From positions 186,001 to 250,000 of the forward strand of contig JADGCV010000001.1 of NCBI GenBank assembly GCA_015228815.1: a stretch of 64,000 nt of DNA. Reading direction: 5' to 3'. Under the pieces are notes generated by a model, which saw only the letters and a list, made by a program, of their open reading frames with translations, did no database searches and was not told the origin of the DNA. Of the stretch, positions 27,544-35,571 are shown piece after piece. The first letter of the stretch is position 1. Each line of letters starts with the position of its first letter. The DNA is from Magnetococcales bacterium. Lineage in GTDB: Bacteria; Pseudomonadota; Magnetococcia; Magnetococcales; UBA8363. Made by a program: the position numbers and the translations under genes.

Positions 27544-27978
27544 ATGCCGCGGCGCAGTGTCACCATCGATCTTCCCTTTTCGGCGCGGCAGATGTTCGAT
27601 CTGGTCGTGGACATGGACCGTTATCCCGAATTCATCCCCTGGCTCGTCAAATCGCGAAAGTTTGACATCACCGAGACAACATTCAAATCGGAAATGACCT
27701 TCGCCTTCAAGGGATTGCGCGAAACCTTCTTCACCCGCGACGAAATCGATCCCCCTCATCGCATCACCATCACCCATCTTTCGGGACCGTTTTCCCACCT
27801 TGAGAGCGAATGGCGCTTCACCGACCTGGCCACGGGCGGATCCAGGGTGGAATTCTTCATTGATTTCAAGTTCAGCAAAAAGCTGGTCGATCTGGCCATG
27901 GGGCCGGTCTTTGGCAAGGCCTCCTCCTCCATGGTCGAATCCTTCCGTAAACGGGCCGAACAGATTTATGGGGCCTGA
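27544..27978 (+). CDS. COQ10/RatA-type START-domain protein, copy 2
   Basis: A 144-residue paralogue of the preceding gene, sharing LPFSARQMFDLVVDMDRYPE, FIPWLVKSRKF, RVEFFIDFKFSKKLVDLAMG and SFRKRAEQIYG. The start is two bases after the first copy's stop, so this is a tandem duplication kept as a pair. The cavity-lining segments differ (ETTFKSEMTFAFKGLRETF here against QFMAELTISFKGLRESF), which suggests distinct ligands or a heterodimer; that is inference. Confidence 0.9.
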   Translation: MPRRSVTIDLPFSARQMFDLVVDMDRYPEFIPWLVKSRKFDITETTFKSEMTFAFKGLRETFFTRDEIDPPHRITITHLSGPFSHLESEWRFTDLATGGSRVEFFIDFKFSKKLVDLAMGPVFGKASSSMVESFRKRAEQIYGA

Positions 27979-28033
27979 TTATTTTTTATAAAACGCAATC
28001 ACTCATTCTTTTTCCATCGTCGAGGATGCCGTA

Positions 28034-29026
28034 ATGAAAAAATTAACAATGATGCTTTTCTCTGTGCTGCCATCATTACTATTGTTGCCAATCGCATCAA
28101 TGGCCGAACCGGTCGCCCGGATCGGCGACTGGACCCTCGACAAGGCAAAGGTGGATGCCATGCTCGCGGGACAGTTCCATGATCTGCGCATGGAGAAGAT
28201 CGAGATGGAAGTCCTCGATCATCTCCTGGAACTCGATGCCAAGGCCAACAATCTTCCCAGGGATCAGGTCGAGGAGAAGATGGCAGCCAAGTTCCTCGTG
28301 ACACTCACCGAGGATCAGGTCAAACAGTTCATGGAGGCCAACAAGGAACGGATTCCCGGCAACGATCCCGCCATCAAGGAAAAAGTCCGCACTTTTCTTG
28401 AAAATCAATCGCTCAAACAGGCCAAGATGAAATATCATGAAAGCCTGGTCGAGAAATACAAAGCGGAAATACTTCTGGAAGAGCCTCGTTATACCGTGAC
28501 GGGTCCCGAGGATTTAAGCCGTGGCCCCGCCACGGCGCCGGTCACCATCATCGAATTTTCCGATTTCGAATGTCCCTATTGCCGCAAGGCCCAGGGGGTG
28601 TTGTCGCAATTGAAGGAAGCCTACGGCGACAAACTGCGTTTTGTCTTCCGTCATTTTCCGCTGCCGTTCCACAAACAGGCCCCAAAGGCGTCGGAGGCGT
28701 CGATGTGCGCCAACGAACAGGAAAAATTCTGGCCCTATCATGACGCCCTTTTCGTCGAATCCCAATCGCTGGCCGAAGACGCCCTCAAGGAACTGGCAAA
28801 GAAGTTGAGCCTGGACATGACAAAGTTTGAAGAATGCTTAAAGAGCGGTCGTCACGCCGCCCGGATCACCGCCGATTCCGCCTCCGGAAAGCAACTGGGA
28901 ATCACCGGAACGCCGACCTTCTTCGTCAACGGCATCAAACTGGTCGGCGCCATACCGCTCAATACGTTCAAGGAAATCATCGATCAGGAAATCAAACCCG
29001 CCCCAGGTCCGGCTGCCGGGAAATGA
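28034..29026 (+). CDS. DsbA-family thiol-disulfide oxidoreductase (exported)
   Basis: A 330-residue periplasmic protein. Signal peptide MKKLTMMLFSVLPSLLLLPI up to ASMAEPVA. The region about 25-150 is helical and peptidyl-prolyl isomerase/SurA-like in composition. The C-terminal thioredoxin fold has FSDFECPYCRKAQGVLSQLK (redox CPYC), and cis-Pro is in GITGTPTFFVNG. This is the layout of BdbD/ScsC-like DsbA proteins with an N-terminal helical domain. GAGGA precedes the ATG. It follows the COQ10 pair and overlaps the convergent trmL by 35 bases. It may mature periplasmic proteins such as cytochrome c1; this is inferred from context only. Confidence 0.9.
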   Translation: MKKLTMMLFSVLPSLLLLPIASMAEPVARIGDWTLDKAKVDAMLAGQFHDLRMEKIEMEVLDHLLELDAKANNLPRDQVEEKMAAKFLVTLTEDQVKQFMEANKERIPGNDPAIKEKVRTFLENQSLKQAKMKYHESLVEKYKAEILLEEPRYTVTGPEDLSRGPATAPVTIIEFSDFECPYCRKAQGVLSQLKEAYGDKLRFVFRHFPLPFHKQAPKASEASMCANEQEKFWPYHDALFVESQSLAEDALKELAKKLSLDMTKFEECLKSGRHAARITADSASGKQLGITGTPTFFVNGIKLVGAIPLNTFKEIIDQEIKPAPGPAAGK

Positions 29027-29600
29027 TCCCCTTGATTGCGACGGGTCCGGAATGGAGTTTTTGGCCGGACCCGTCCATGAAATTTGCTGGTCCGTCCTCT
29101 CCGGTCCGGACATCCCCCCCTGCAACCACATCAAGTCCCGAAAAACCATTCCGCCGCAATCCCTCGTAGAGGACAATGGCGACACTCATCGCCAGATTGA
29201 GGCTGCGACACCCCGGAACCATGGGAATGCGGAGCAATGCCGAACGGTGCTCCTCAATCATGGCCTCGGGAAGCCCCGCCCCTTCCGAACCGAACAATAA
29301 ATGCTCCCCCGGAACATGGTCCCAGTCACCATGGTGCCGGGTCCCCCTGGTCGAAACCGCCACCCGCCCCCGGCCTGATTCAATGTCCGGAAAGGCCTGG
29401 CGATAATGGTCCCAGTCGCGCCAGCGGCTGACCTGGGCCAGATCGCGATAATCCATCCCCGCCCGCCGCAACCCCGGAGCATCGAGCCTGAATCCCAGGG
29501 GACCGATCAGGTGCAAATGGCTCCCGGTCGCGGCACACAGCCGGATGATGGTCCCGGTGTTGGGTGGAATTTCCGGCTGATAAAGCACCACATGAAACAT
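28992..29600 (-). CDS. trmL: tRNA (cytidine/uridine-34 2'-O)-methyltransferase
   Basis: SPOUT-class methyltransferase that modifies the wobble base of certain tRNA-Leu. It begins MFHVVLYQPEIPPNTGTIIR, then HLIGPLGFRLDAPGLRRAGMDY, LLFGSEGAGLPEAMI and the knot segment CRSLNLAMSVAIVLYEGLRR. The usual length is 150-160; here 202, with a Gly/Asp-rich tail of about 45 residues that extends antisense into the DsbA-like gene and includes the inverted repeat at 29041-29074. The tail may result from a lost stop. Confidence 0.92.
   Translation of the reverse strand: MFHVVLYQPEIPPNTGTIIRLCAATGSHLHLIGPLGFRLDAPGLRRAGMDYRDLAQVSRWRDWDHYRQAFPDIESGRGRVAVSTRGTRHHGDWDHVPGEHLLFGSEGAGLPEAMIEEHRSALLRIPMVPGCRSLNLAMSVAIVLYEGLRRNGFSGLDVVAGGDVRTGEDGPANFMDGSGQKLHSGPVAIKGIISRQPDLGRV
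29041..29074. terminator. Candidate hairpin at the 3' ends of dsbA-like and trmL
   Basis: ACGGGTCCGG (29041-29050) pairs with CCGGACCCGT (29065-29074), 10 bp. It lies just after the DsbA-like stop and inside trmL's extended tail. There is no strong T run, so its terminator role is uncertain. Confidence 0.35.
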
Positions 29601-29820
29601 CCCTTTTCCCCTGGTGAAGATTCACAACCTTTTCCGGATCAAAAAAATGCGTTTTTCGTGGATTTCTCAAGCGGAGGTGGGTTGACAAACCCCGCGCCAA
29701 ACGGGAACATGACGCACTTCAAGACGACACGTTGGCATCGACCGGTCCTGCCCGGACGATCTTCCCGAACCCAATACGGCAACCCTCTTCACGAATACCC
29801 CTTGGAGGTCGAAATTGTCC

Positions 29821-30348
29821 ATGGCTATCGAGGCAGAAGAAAACCGCCGGGATTTTCTCATCCTGGCCACAAGCGCCTTCGGGGTGGCGGGCGTCGCTGC
29901 CGCCGCCTGGCCGTTCATCCGCTCATGGAGTCCGTCGGCGGACGTTCTGGCGCAGGCGACGACCGAGGTTGACATCAGCGCCCTGCAACAGGGACAGATG
30001 ATCACCATCCCCTGGCAAGGCAAGCCGGTCTTTGTCGTGCATCGCACCGCCGAAATGATCACCATGGCCCAGACAGGCGACAAGGAAAGCCTTCCCGACC
30101 CCGCCAAGGATGCCGATCGGGTAAAAAAACCGGAATACCTCGTCCTTCTGGCGGTCTGCACCCACCTGGGATGCGTGCCGCAACCGATCGGGACCGGAAA
30201 CTTCGGCGGTTTCCTCTGTCCCTGCCACGGCTCCCACTACGATACTTCCGGACGCATCCGTCAGGGACCCGCGCCGCGAAATCTCGAGGTCCCGTACTAT
30301 GACTTCAAAGATGAAAAAACTCTGGTCATTGGCAAGGCGATGGCCTGA
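29821..30348 (+). CDS. petA: Ubiquinol-cytochrome c reductase Rieske iron-sulfur subunit
   Basis: Carries the [2Fe-2S] cluster that takes electrons from ubiquinol in cytochrome bc1. About 175 residues. A twin-arginine-type anchor (RRDFLILATSAFGVAGVAAA) precedes the globular domain, whose cluster ligands are in CTHLGC and CPCHGSHYD. First gene of petABC. The ATG at 29821 is 12 bases after GGAGG (29804-29808); a TTG at 29815 has the better 6-base spacing, so the start may be two codons earlier. Confidence 0.97.
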   Translation: MAIEAEENRRDFLILATSAFGVAGVAAAAWPFIRSWSPSADVLAQATTEVDISALQQGQMITIPWQGKPVFVVHRTAEMITMAQTGDKESLPDPAKDADRVKKPEYLVLLAVCTHLGCVPQPIGTGNFGGFLCPCHGSHYDTSGRIRQGPAPRNLEVPYYDFKDEKTLVIGKAMA

Positions 30349-30406
30349 CCGCCGACCGTGTTGCATGTAACAGTCGTCCTGCCTCTCTAAGATAGGAGTG
30401 TTTGAC

Positions 30407-31618
30407 GTGTCGAAAATCATGGAGTGGATAGACGCCCGTCTACCCGTAACCGAACTGATCAAAAGTCAGGCAACCGAGTATCCAACGCCGAAAAACCTCA
30501 ACTACTGGTGGAACTTCGGCTCTCTGGCGCTCATGGTGCTCATCCTCATGATCGCCACCGGTTTGTTCCTGGCGATGCACTACAAGCCCGACGCCATCCT
30601 GGCCTTCAACTCGGTCGAACACATCATGCGCGATGTGAACTTCGGCTGGCTGTTGCGCTACATGCATGCCAACGGCGCCACCTTTTTCTTCATCGCGGTC
30701 TACATTCACATTCTCCGGGGGATGTACTATGGGTCCTACCGCGCCCCGCGGGAAATTCTCTGGTGGATCGGGATCGTCATTTTCTTCATGCTCATGGGGA
30801 CCGCCTTCATGGGCTATGTCCTCCCCTGGGGCCAGATGTCCTATTGGGGCGCGGCGGTGATCACCAACCTGATGAGCGCCATTCCGGTGGTCGGGGAAGA
30901 CCTGGTGGTCTGGATCTGGGGTGGTTTTTCGGTTGCCGATCCGACCCTCAACCGGTTTTTCGTGCTGCACTTTCTCCTGCCGCTGCTGGTGTTCGGCGTG
31001 GTGGTGGTTCATCTGTGGGCGCTGCACGCGGTCCATTCGAACAATCCGGTGGGGATCGACGTTCACGAGGGCAAGGATACCATCCCATTTCATCCCTACT
31101 TCACGATCAAGGATCTTTATGGGATGGGGGTGTTTCTCATCATCTACTGTTACTTTGTCTTCTTCGCCCCCAACGCCTTCCTTGAAGCGGACAACTATAT
31201 TCCCGCCAATCCGATGCAAACGCCGGCGCACATCGTCCCTGAATGGTATTTTCTCCCCTTTTATGCCATTCTCCGTTCGATCGATTTTCTCGGCTCCTTC
31301 AGCAAGCTGGCGGGGGTGATCGCGATGGTGCTGTCGATTGCGATCCTGTTCATCCTGCCGTTTCTCGACCGCTCGCCGGTTCGTTCATTCCGTTACCGTC
31401 CTCTCAGCAAACAGTTGTTCTGGATTTTCGTCATCAACGCCTTCGTTCTGGGTTGGGTGGGGTACAATCCCGCGGACGCCAGTCTGTTTCACGGGGCCGT
31501 TCCGCTGATTCTCATCGGTCGGACCTGTACCGCCATCTATTTCAGCTACTTCATACTCCTGTGGCTCATTACCGCGTTGAAGATTGAAAAGCCCAGACCC
31601 GTGCCTAAAAGCCTGTGA
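30407..31618 (+). CDS. petB: Cytochrome b of the bc1 complex
   Basis: Membrane cytochrome b with two b-hemes, holding the quinol oxidation and quinone reduction sites. 403 residues with eight or so helices. Signatures are [56 protein letters not shown] (Qo site), and PEWY in [21 protein letters not shown] chose the GTG at 30407 because AGGAG (30394-30398) is eight bases upstream; an in-frame GTG at 30398 overlaps that site. Middle gene of petABC. Confidence 0.97.
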   Translation: MSKIMEWIDARLPVTELIKSQATEYPTPKNLNYWWNFGSLALMVLILMIATGLFLAMHYKPDAILAFNSVEHIMRDVNFGWLLRYMHANGATFFFIAVYIHILRGMYYGSYRAPREILWWIGIVIFFMLMGTAFMGYVLPWGQMSYWGAAVITNLMSAIPVVGEDLVVWIWGGFSVADPTLNRFFVLHFLLPLLVFGVVVVHLWALHAVHSNNPVGIDVHEGKDTIPFHPYFTIKDLYGMGVFLIIYCYFVFFAPNAFLEADNYIPANPMQTPAHIVPEWYFLPFYAILRSIDFLGSFSKLAGVIAMVLSIAILFILPFLDRSPVRSFRYRPLSKQLFWIFVINAFVLGWVGYNPADASLFHGAVPLILIGRTCTAIYFSYFILLWLITALKIEKPRPVPKSL

Positions 31619-31635
31619 GGAGAGGTGTCCGGATC

Positions 31636-32463
31636 ATGAGACTCATCAAAACAATTCTGGCCGTTTGTCTTCTGGCGGCCATGGTACCCATGGCGCTCCA
31701 TGCCTCTTCCGGCGCGCCCCAACCTCCCAGCCAGGACTGGTCCCATCATGGAATGTTCGGAAGTTACGACAAAGGGGCCGCCAAGCGCGGCGCCCAGGTT
31801 GCCGTGGAAATCTGCATGGGATGTCATTCCATCGGCCTGATCAAGTTCGATCAGTTGCGCAAGCTGGGTCTCACGGAAGATGAAGTCAAGAAACTGGCCG
31901 AAATCCAGGGTCGTTCCAAGCTCGACCGGATGAACGCCGCCATGGATGAAACTTCCGCCAAGGAATCTTTTGGCGTCATTCCGCCCGATCTGTCGCTGAT
32001 CACCAAGGCTCGCAAGGGATATGAAGATTATGTGTTCGGTATCCTCACCGGTTACCTGAGCGACGAGGAGACCCAATTGGTGACCAAGACCATGGCCGAT
32101 GGTGAAATCTCCGAGCAGGAGGCCATGGAACTGCAATCGGCCCTGTTGATCGACACCCACGACAAGGCCCAGGTCAAGGCCAAACTGGAACGCATCGCCA
32201 GTGGCAGTCCTTTCAATAAATATTTTCCGGGCAACTTCCTGGCCATGCCGCAGCCGATGACCGCCGGTCAGATCACCTATGCCGACGGTACCGAAAATTC
32301 CCTCAAGCAGTTGTCGCACGATGTCGTCGCCTTTCTCGCCTGGGCTGCCGAACCGACCATGGAAGAAAGAAAATCCCTGGGATTCTGGGTTCTGGGATAC
32401 CTCTTCATCCTGACAGTCCTGCTGTATGCCATCAAGAAACGGATCTGGGCGAAGGTGCATTGA
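31636..32463 (+). CDS. petC: Cytochrome c1 of the bc1 complex
   Basis: Membrane-anchored c-type cytochrome passing electrons from the Rieske centre to soluble cytochrome c. 275 residues: signal peptide (LIKTILAVCLLAAMVPMALHA), heme motif CMGCH, candidate axial Met in FLAMPQPMTAG, and a C-terminal anchor (WVLGYLFILTVLLYAI). The start at 31636 follows GAGGAGAGG at the petB stop; the longer frame starts on petB's own stop region. Last gene of petABC; the repeat at 32465-32540 follows directly. Confidence 0.95.
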   Translation: MRLIKTILAVCLLAAMVPMALHASSGAPQPPSQDWSHHGMFGSYDKGAAKRGAQVAVEICMGCHSIGLIKFDQLRKLGLTEDEVKKLAEIQGRSKLDRMNAAMDETSAKESFGVIPPDLSLITKARKGYEDYVFGILTGYLSDEETQLVTKTMADGEISEQEAMELQSALLIDTHDKAQVKAKLERIASGSPFNKYFPGNFLAMPQPMTAGQITYADGTENSLKQLSHDVVAFLAWAAEPTMEERKSLGFWVLGYLFILTVLLYAIKKRIWAKVH

Positions 32464-32464
32464 C

Positions 32465-32540
32465 GGACCCTGGGGCTTTGCCCCAGATCCCACTGGGAAG
32501 GGGCCAGCCCCTTCCCAGACCCATCCACACTATTTTTTCT
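32465..32540 (+). repeat. Dispersed double-hairpin repeat (copy D), likely petABC terminator
   Basis: A 7-bp hairpin (32470-32476 with 32480-32486, TTT loop), then an 11-12-bp hairpin (32493-32503 with 32508-32518), then CCATCC and a T-rich end (ATTTTTTCTTG). The second stem is identical to that of copy A at 1772-1796. It lies between the convergent stops of petC and the adenylation-fusion gene and overlaps the end of the latter. Confidence 0.75.
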
Positions 32541-35049
32541 TGACAAATTTTTCGTAGATTCCCTCGATCGACTCAAAATCCATCACCGAAATCATTCCTG
32601 GCTCGATCCTCAGTTGACACACCTGGTTCAACATTGTCACCAGTTCGACAATGGCCAGGGAATCAAGCAACGAAGTCGAAACCATCCGATTCCAATCGGG
32701 ATTGTCGTGCAACGGCGCATGATCCCGCACCTTTCTTTGCACCAGACGAAAAAAATGATCACGACTTCCATCCCACACGCTTTGTTCCGGGGGAGGATCG
32801 TTTTCTTCAAGATTGATCACGCCAAAGTTTTGTTCCAGCAACCTCAAGGGGACATCGATCCACTCCGGATCCAGATGCGTGCCATCACCAAGACGTTCCG
32901 GGGGAATCATTCCCTCTTCATTCAGAAGGGGGGTACAGACATCGATAAAATGGATGACCAATTCGGCACACATCGATTGCATCGCCGCATAAAACCGCTG
33001 CTGATGGCGATACCGTTCCCGGACCGAACCACAAACAGGCCATTGCCGGTCGCCATTGTCCCGGTCAAGCGGGGCCGTGGGAATTCCGGTCATGTAGGCG
33101 AGGCGTCCCGGCCACAATTTTCGCAATACCAGAAAAAATTCACGATAGGCATCGACCGCCTGGCGGATCCGCATTTCCGGATCGGGACTCCTGGGAAACA
33201 GGGTGCGGCATTCCGGTTCTCCCGCCTGAATGACCAGGGGGTCGCGGTCCTTCATGTGGGTGACGAGTTCGGAAAAAAAGGGGATGGTCTTTTTCCAGTT
33301 TTCCGACCACAGGAGACCGACCCAATAGGCATGAATCCCCTTGAAACGGTTGTGGTGCGAGGTAGCGCTGGTCCAGAAGATGCGAACATGGCTGTCACCA
33401 CACAGATGAATGGCATCCTGCATCCCTTTCAGATAACGTTGCAGATTGTTTTCCCGGGCCATTTTTCCACTGGATGTTTTTCTGAGCCATCCCCGCGGCA
33501 CCATGGCGACGCGAACGGGAACGTCGCAGAGAAGGTTCAGTCGGGTTTGCAGGTCCTGGCCTATCCGAACTCTTTGTCCAAATGGCAGATGTTCTTCGGG
33601 TTCGACCAGGGCATAAGTGTTTTGGGTATCCAGTTCGGGATCCACGGCGCCGACGACCGCCACCCGACCGGGATGAACGGCGGGATGGGCATCGATCACC
33701 GCCTCCACATCCTGTGGATGGATGTTTTTGCCATTCTGGATGATCAAATCCTTGATGCGACCGCAGAGGAACAGCCGACCTCCATGAAGAAATCCCAGGT
33801 CCCCTGTCGGAAACCATCCATCGATGGCCCGCGGTGGCGATTGGTAATACCCGGTCACGGTACACGGACCCCGCAACCAGATTTCCCCGACCACTTCCCG
33901 CGATGGCGACTCGATGCGCACCTCCACCCCGGCCAAGGGAAAACCACAACCGATCACCACCCGTCCTCCAGCCATGTCACGGATTTCGCCATCCAGGGCC
34001 TGCCCCCGTCCCCAGGGATGGACCCGATTGCGACGCAAGGAGGCGGCATCGACGTTCAGGCAAAAGGGTGGTTTGCCGATTTCCTCCTGCGTGGCGGCAA
34101 ACACATGTTCCGCCAGGGCATAACACACCGACAACTGATCCGCTCGAACGCCATGGGTCGTCATGAATCGTTGAAACGCGGCCAGGGAAACCGGTTCGGA
34201 ACAGTTGATGAAGGCCCGGACATGCTCCAGGCGTCTGGGATGGGGATTCTTGCACAAAAAGGAAAAGGCAAAATTGGGCAACCAGGTAAGGGTGCCGCGA
34301 TAACGCTCCATCATTTCGAGAAGAAGACCCGGAGATGCCGCCCATTGAAAAGGATCCAGATAATAGACCGGCGTTGCCGTCAGGAGTGGCAACAGAAAGG
34401 TCGCCACCAGACCCATGTCATGATAGAGGGGCAACCAACTGACGATGCGGTCGGTTTCGGGATCCAGACAGAGCGCCTGGCGATAGCCATCAAGCTGGGC
34501 GATCAACAGTTCCTCGCGAATGGCCACCGCCTTCTGAAGACCGGTCGTTCCCGAGGAACATTGCAAAAAGAGTTCACCCCCTTCCGGTGGTCCACGCCAT
34601 CCGGGAAAATGTGTTGGATCGAGGACCGTATCGTCTTCAAGCCGATTCAATGTGGTCCCGGTCAACACTTCCGGACAAATGGGACGATCCTCCTCTTCGC
34701 CGATGAAGGTTGCGCTGCCGAACCGATCCCGGTAATTGACCAGTTTTTCACCATAGGCCTCGGGTGTCGTCTTGTGATTGGGATAGGAGATGAATGCCGG
34801 CAACCGTCCGGCGAGGATCGCCCCGAACCAGGCGGCCATCATCATGGGGGTCGTGTGCCCGAAGATCATGATGACCCGATCGGGGGTTTCATGAATGCGG
34901 CTGGCCCAGGTAACGGTCAAACGATAAAATTCGCTCCGGTCGCAACCACGCATGGCCACGGGATCCTCGCCAAACCGGGGATCGTGGACAAAAAGCAGGG
35001 ACCCGGAACGCTCCCGCAAACTTGAGATGAATCGGGCAATGAGCGACAT
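32530..35049 (-). CDS. Fusion of AMP-binding ligase, SGNH-like domain and acyl carrier domain
   Basis: An 839-residue multidomain protein. (1) An acyl-CoA synthetase/fatty acyl-AMP ligase-like enzyme, residues 1-545: P-loop SSGTTGLQKAV (165-175), YALAEHVFAAT, TGDLG (415-419) and catalytic Lys in KTSSGKM (about 529). (2) Residues 550-745 hold GDSHVRIFW and GDGTHLD, resembling the first and last blocks of SGNH hydrolases. (3) A C-terminal carrier domain with LLDSLAIVEL, whose Ser797 would take phosphopantetheine. It probably activates an acyl group, loads it on its own carrier and transfers or hydrolyses it. A frame 19 codons longer lacks a ribosome site. Confidence 0.85.
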   Translation of the reverse strand: MSLIARFISSLRERSGSLLFVHDPRFGEDPVAMRGCDRSEFYRLTVTWASRIHETPDRVIMIFGHTTPMMMAAWFGAILAGRLPAFISYPNHKTTPEAYGEKLVNYRDRFGSATFIGEEEDRPICPEVLTGTTLNRLEDDTVLDPTHFPGWRGPPEGGELFLQCSSGTTGLQKAVAIREELLIAQLDGYRQALCLDPETDRIVSWLPLYHDMGLVATFLLPLLTATPVYYLDPFQWAASPGLLLEMMERYRGTLTWLPNFAFSFLCKNPHPRRLEHVRAFINCSEPVSLAAFQRFMTTHGVRADQLSVCYALAEHVFAATQEEIGKPPFCLNVDAASLRRNRVHPWGRGQALDGEIRDMAGGRVVIGCGFPLAGVEVRIESPSREVVGEIWLRGPCTVTGYYQSPPRAIDGWFPTGDLGFLHGGRLFLCGRIKDLIIQNGKNIHPQDVEAVIDAHPAVHPGRVAVVGAVDPELDTQNTYALVEPEEHLPFGQRVRIGQDLQTRLNLLCDVPVRVAMVPRGWLRKTSSGKMARENNLQRYLKGMQDAIHLCGDSHVRIFWTSATSHHNRFKGIHAYWVGLLWSENWKKTIPFFSELVTHMKDRDPLVIQAGEPECRTLFPRSPDPEMRIRQAVDAYREFFLVLRKLWPGRLAYMTGIPTAPLDRDNGDRQWPVCGSVRERYRHQQRFYAAMQSMCAELVIHFIDVCTPLLNEEGMIPPERLGDGTHLDPEWIDVPLRLLEQNFGVINLEENDPPPEQSVWDGSRDHFFRLVQRKVRDHAPLHDNPDWNRMVSTSLLDSLAIVELVTMLNQVCQLRIEPGMISVMDFESIEGIYEKFVKKK

Positions 35050-35111
35050 GTGATTCCAAGGTGTTCCGGAGGGGGAGGAATTCTCCCCCCTCGGACCGAC
35101 GGACATGGTAT

Positions 35112-35411
35112 TTACTGAATGGTTTGAAGTGTCATGCCCAGCGCCTCTTTGTAGAGGTGCAGAATGGCATCCTCTTCGTCGATCTCTCCAGGATCCTTTT
35201 TGCGCAATTTGATGATTTCCCGCATGACCTTGGGATCGAACCCGTTTCCTTTGGCCTCCTGGTAGAGATCACGAATGTCCTGCCCCAATTCCGCCTTTTC
35301 CTCCTCCAACCGTTCGATTCGTTCGATATAAAGGCGCAACTCCTCGCCGGGAATCGAGGTATTTTCCACTGCGGCGACCGCCGATCCATGAACATGTTGC
35401 ATTTCCGACAT
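35112..35411 (-). CDS. gapR: GapR-family (DUF2312) nucleoid-associated protein
   Basis: A 99-residue coiled-coil DNA-binding protein of the GapR/DUF2312 family. In Caulobacter GapR binds AT-rich overtwisted DNA ahead of replication and transcription. Typical segments are EELRLYIERIERLEEEKAEL, DIRDLYQEAKGNGFDPKVMR and IIKLRKKDPGE. GGAGGAGG lies just before the ATG at 35411; a GTG four codons earlier overlaps that site. The adenylation-fusion gene follows on the same strand. The family is largely alphaproteobacterial, which helps place the organism. Confidence 0.92.
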   Translation of the reverse strand: MSEMQHVHGSAVAAVENTSIPGEELRLYIERIERLEEEKAELGQDIRDLYQEAKGNGFDPKVMREIIKLRKKDPGEIDEEDAILHLYKEALGMTLQTIQ

Positions 35412-35571
35412 TTCCTCCTCCACCAGGCTGCATGATGCGCGTGACAGGTATCCAATTTTTGACGATTGACCGACATCTCGGAGAATTCATCGGCCAACAG
35501 CCGTTAAATGCAATAACGGTGCCTGATCTCCGAGAGAATCATTGACATTAAATGATGCGTATCAATACATT

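Noticed and set aside
32614-35025. 803-residue plus-strand frame
   Set aside because: It is antisense to the adenylation-fusion gene, whose motifs are clear; the long open frame reflects GC-rich codon bias. Its own sequence has no recognisable domain.
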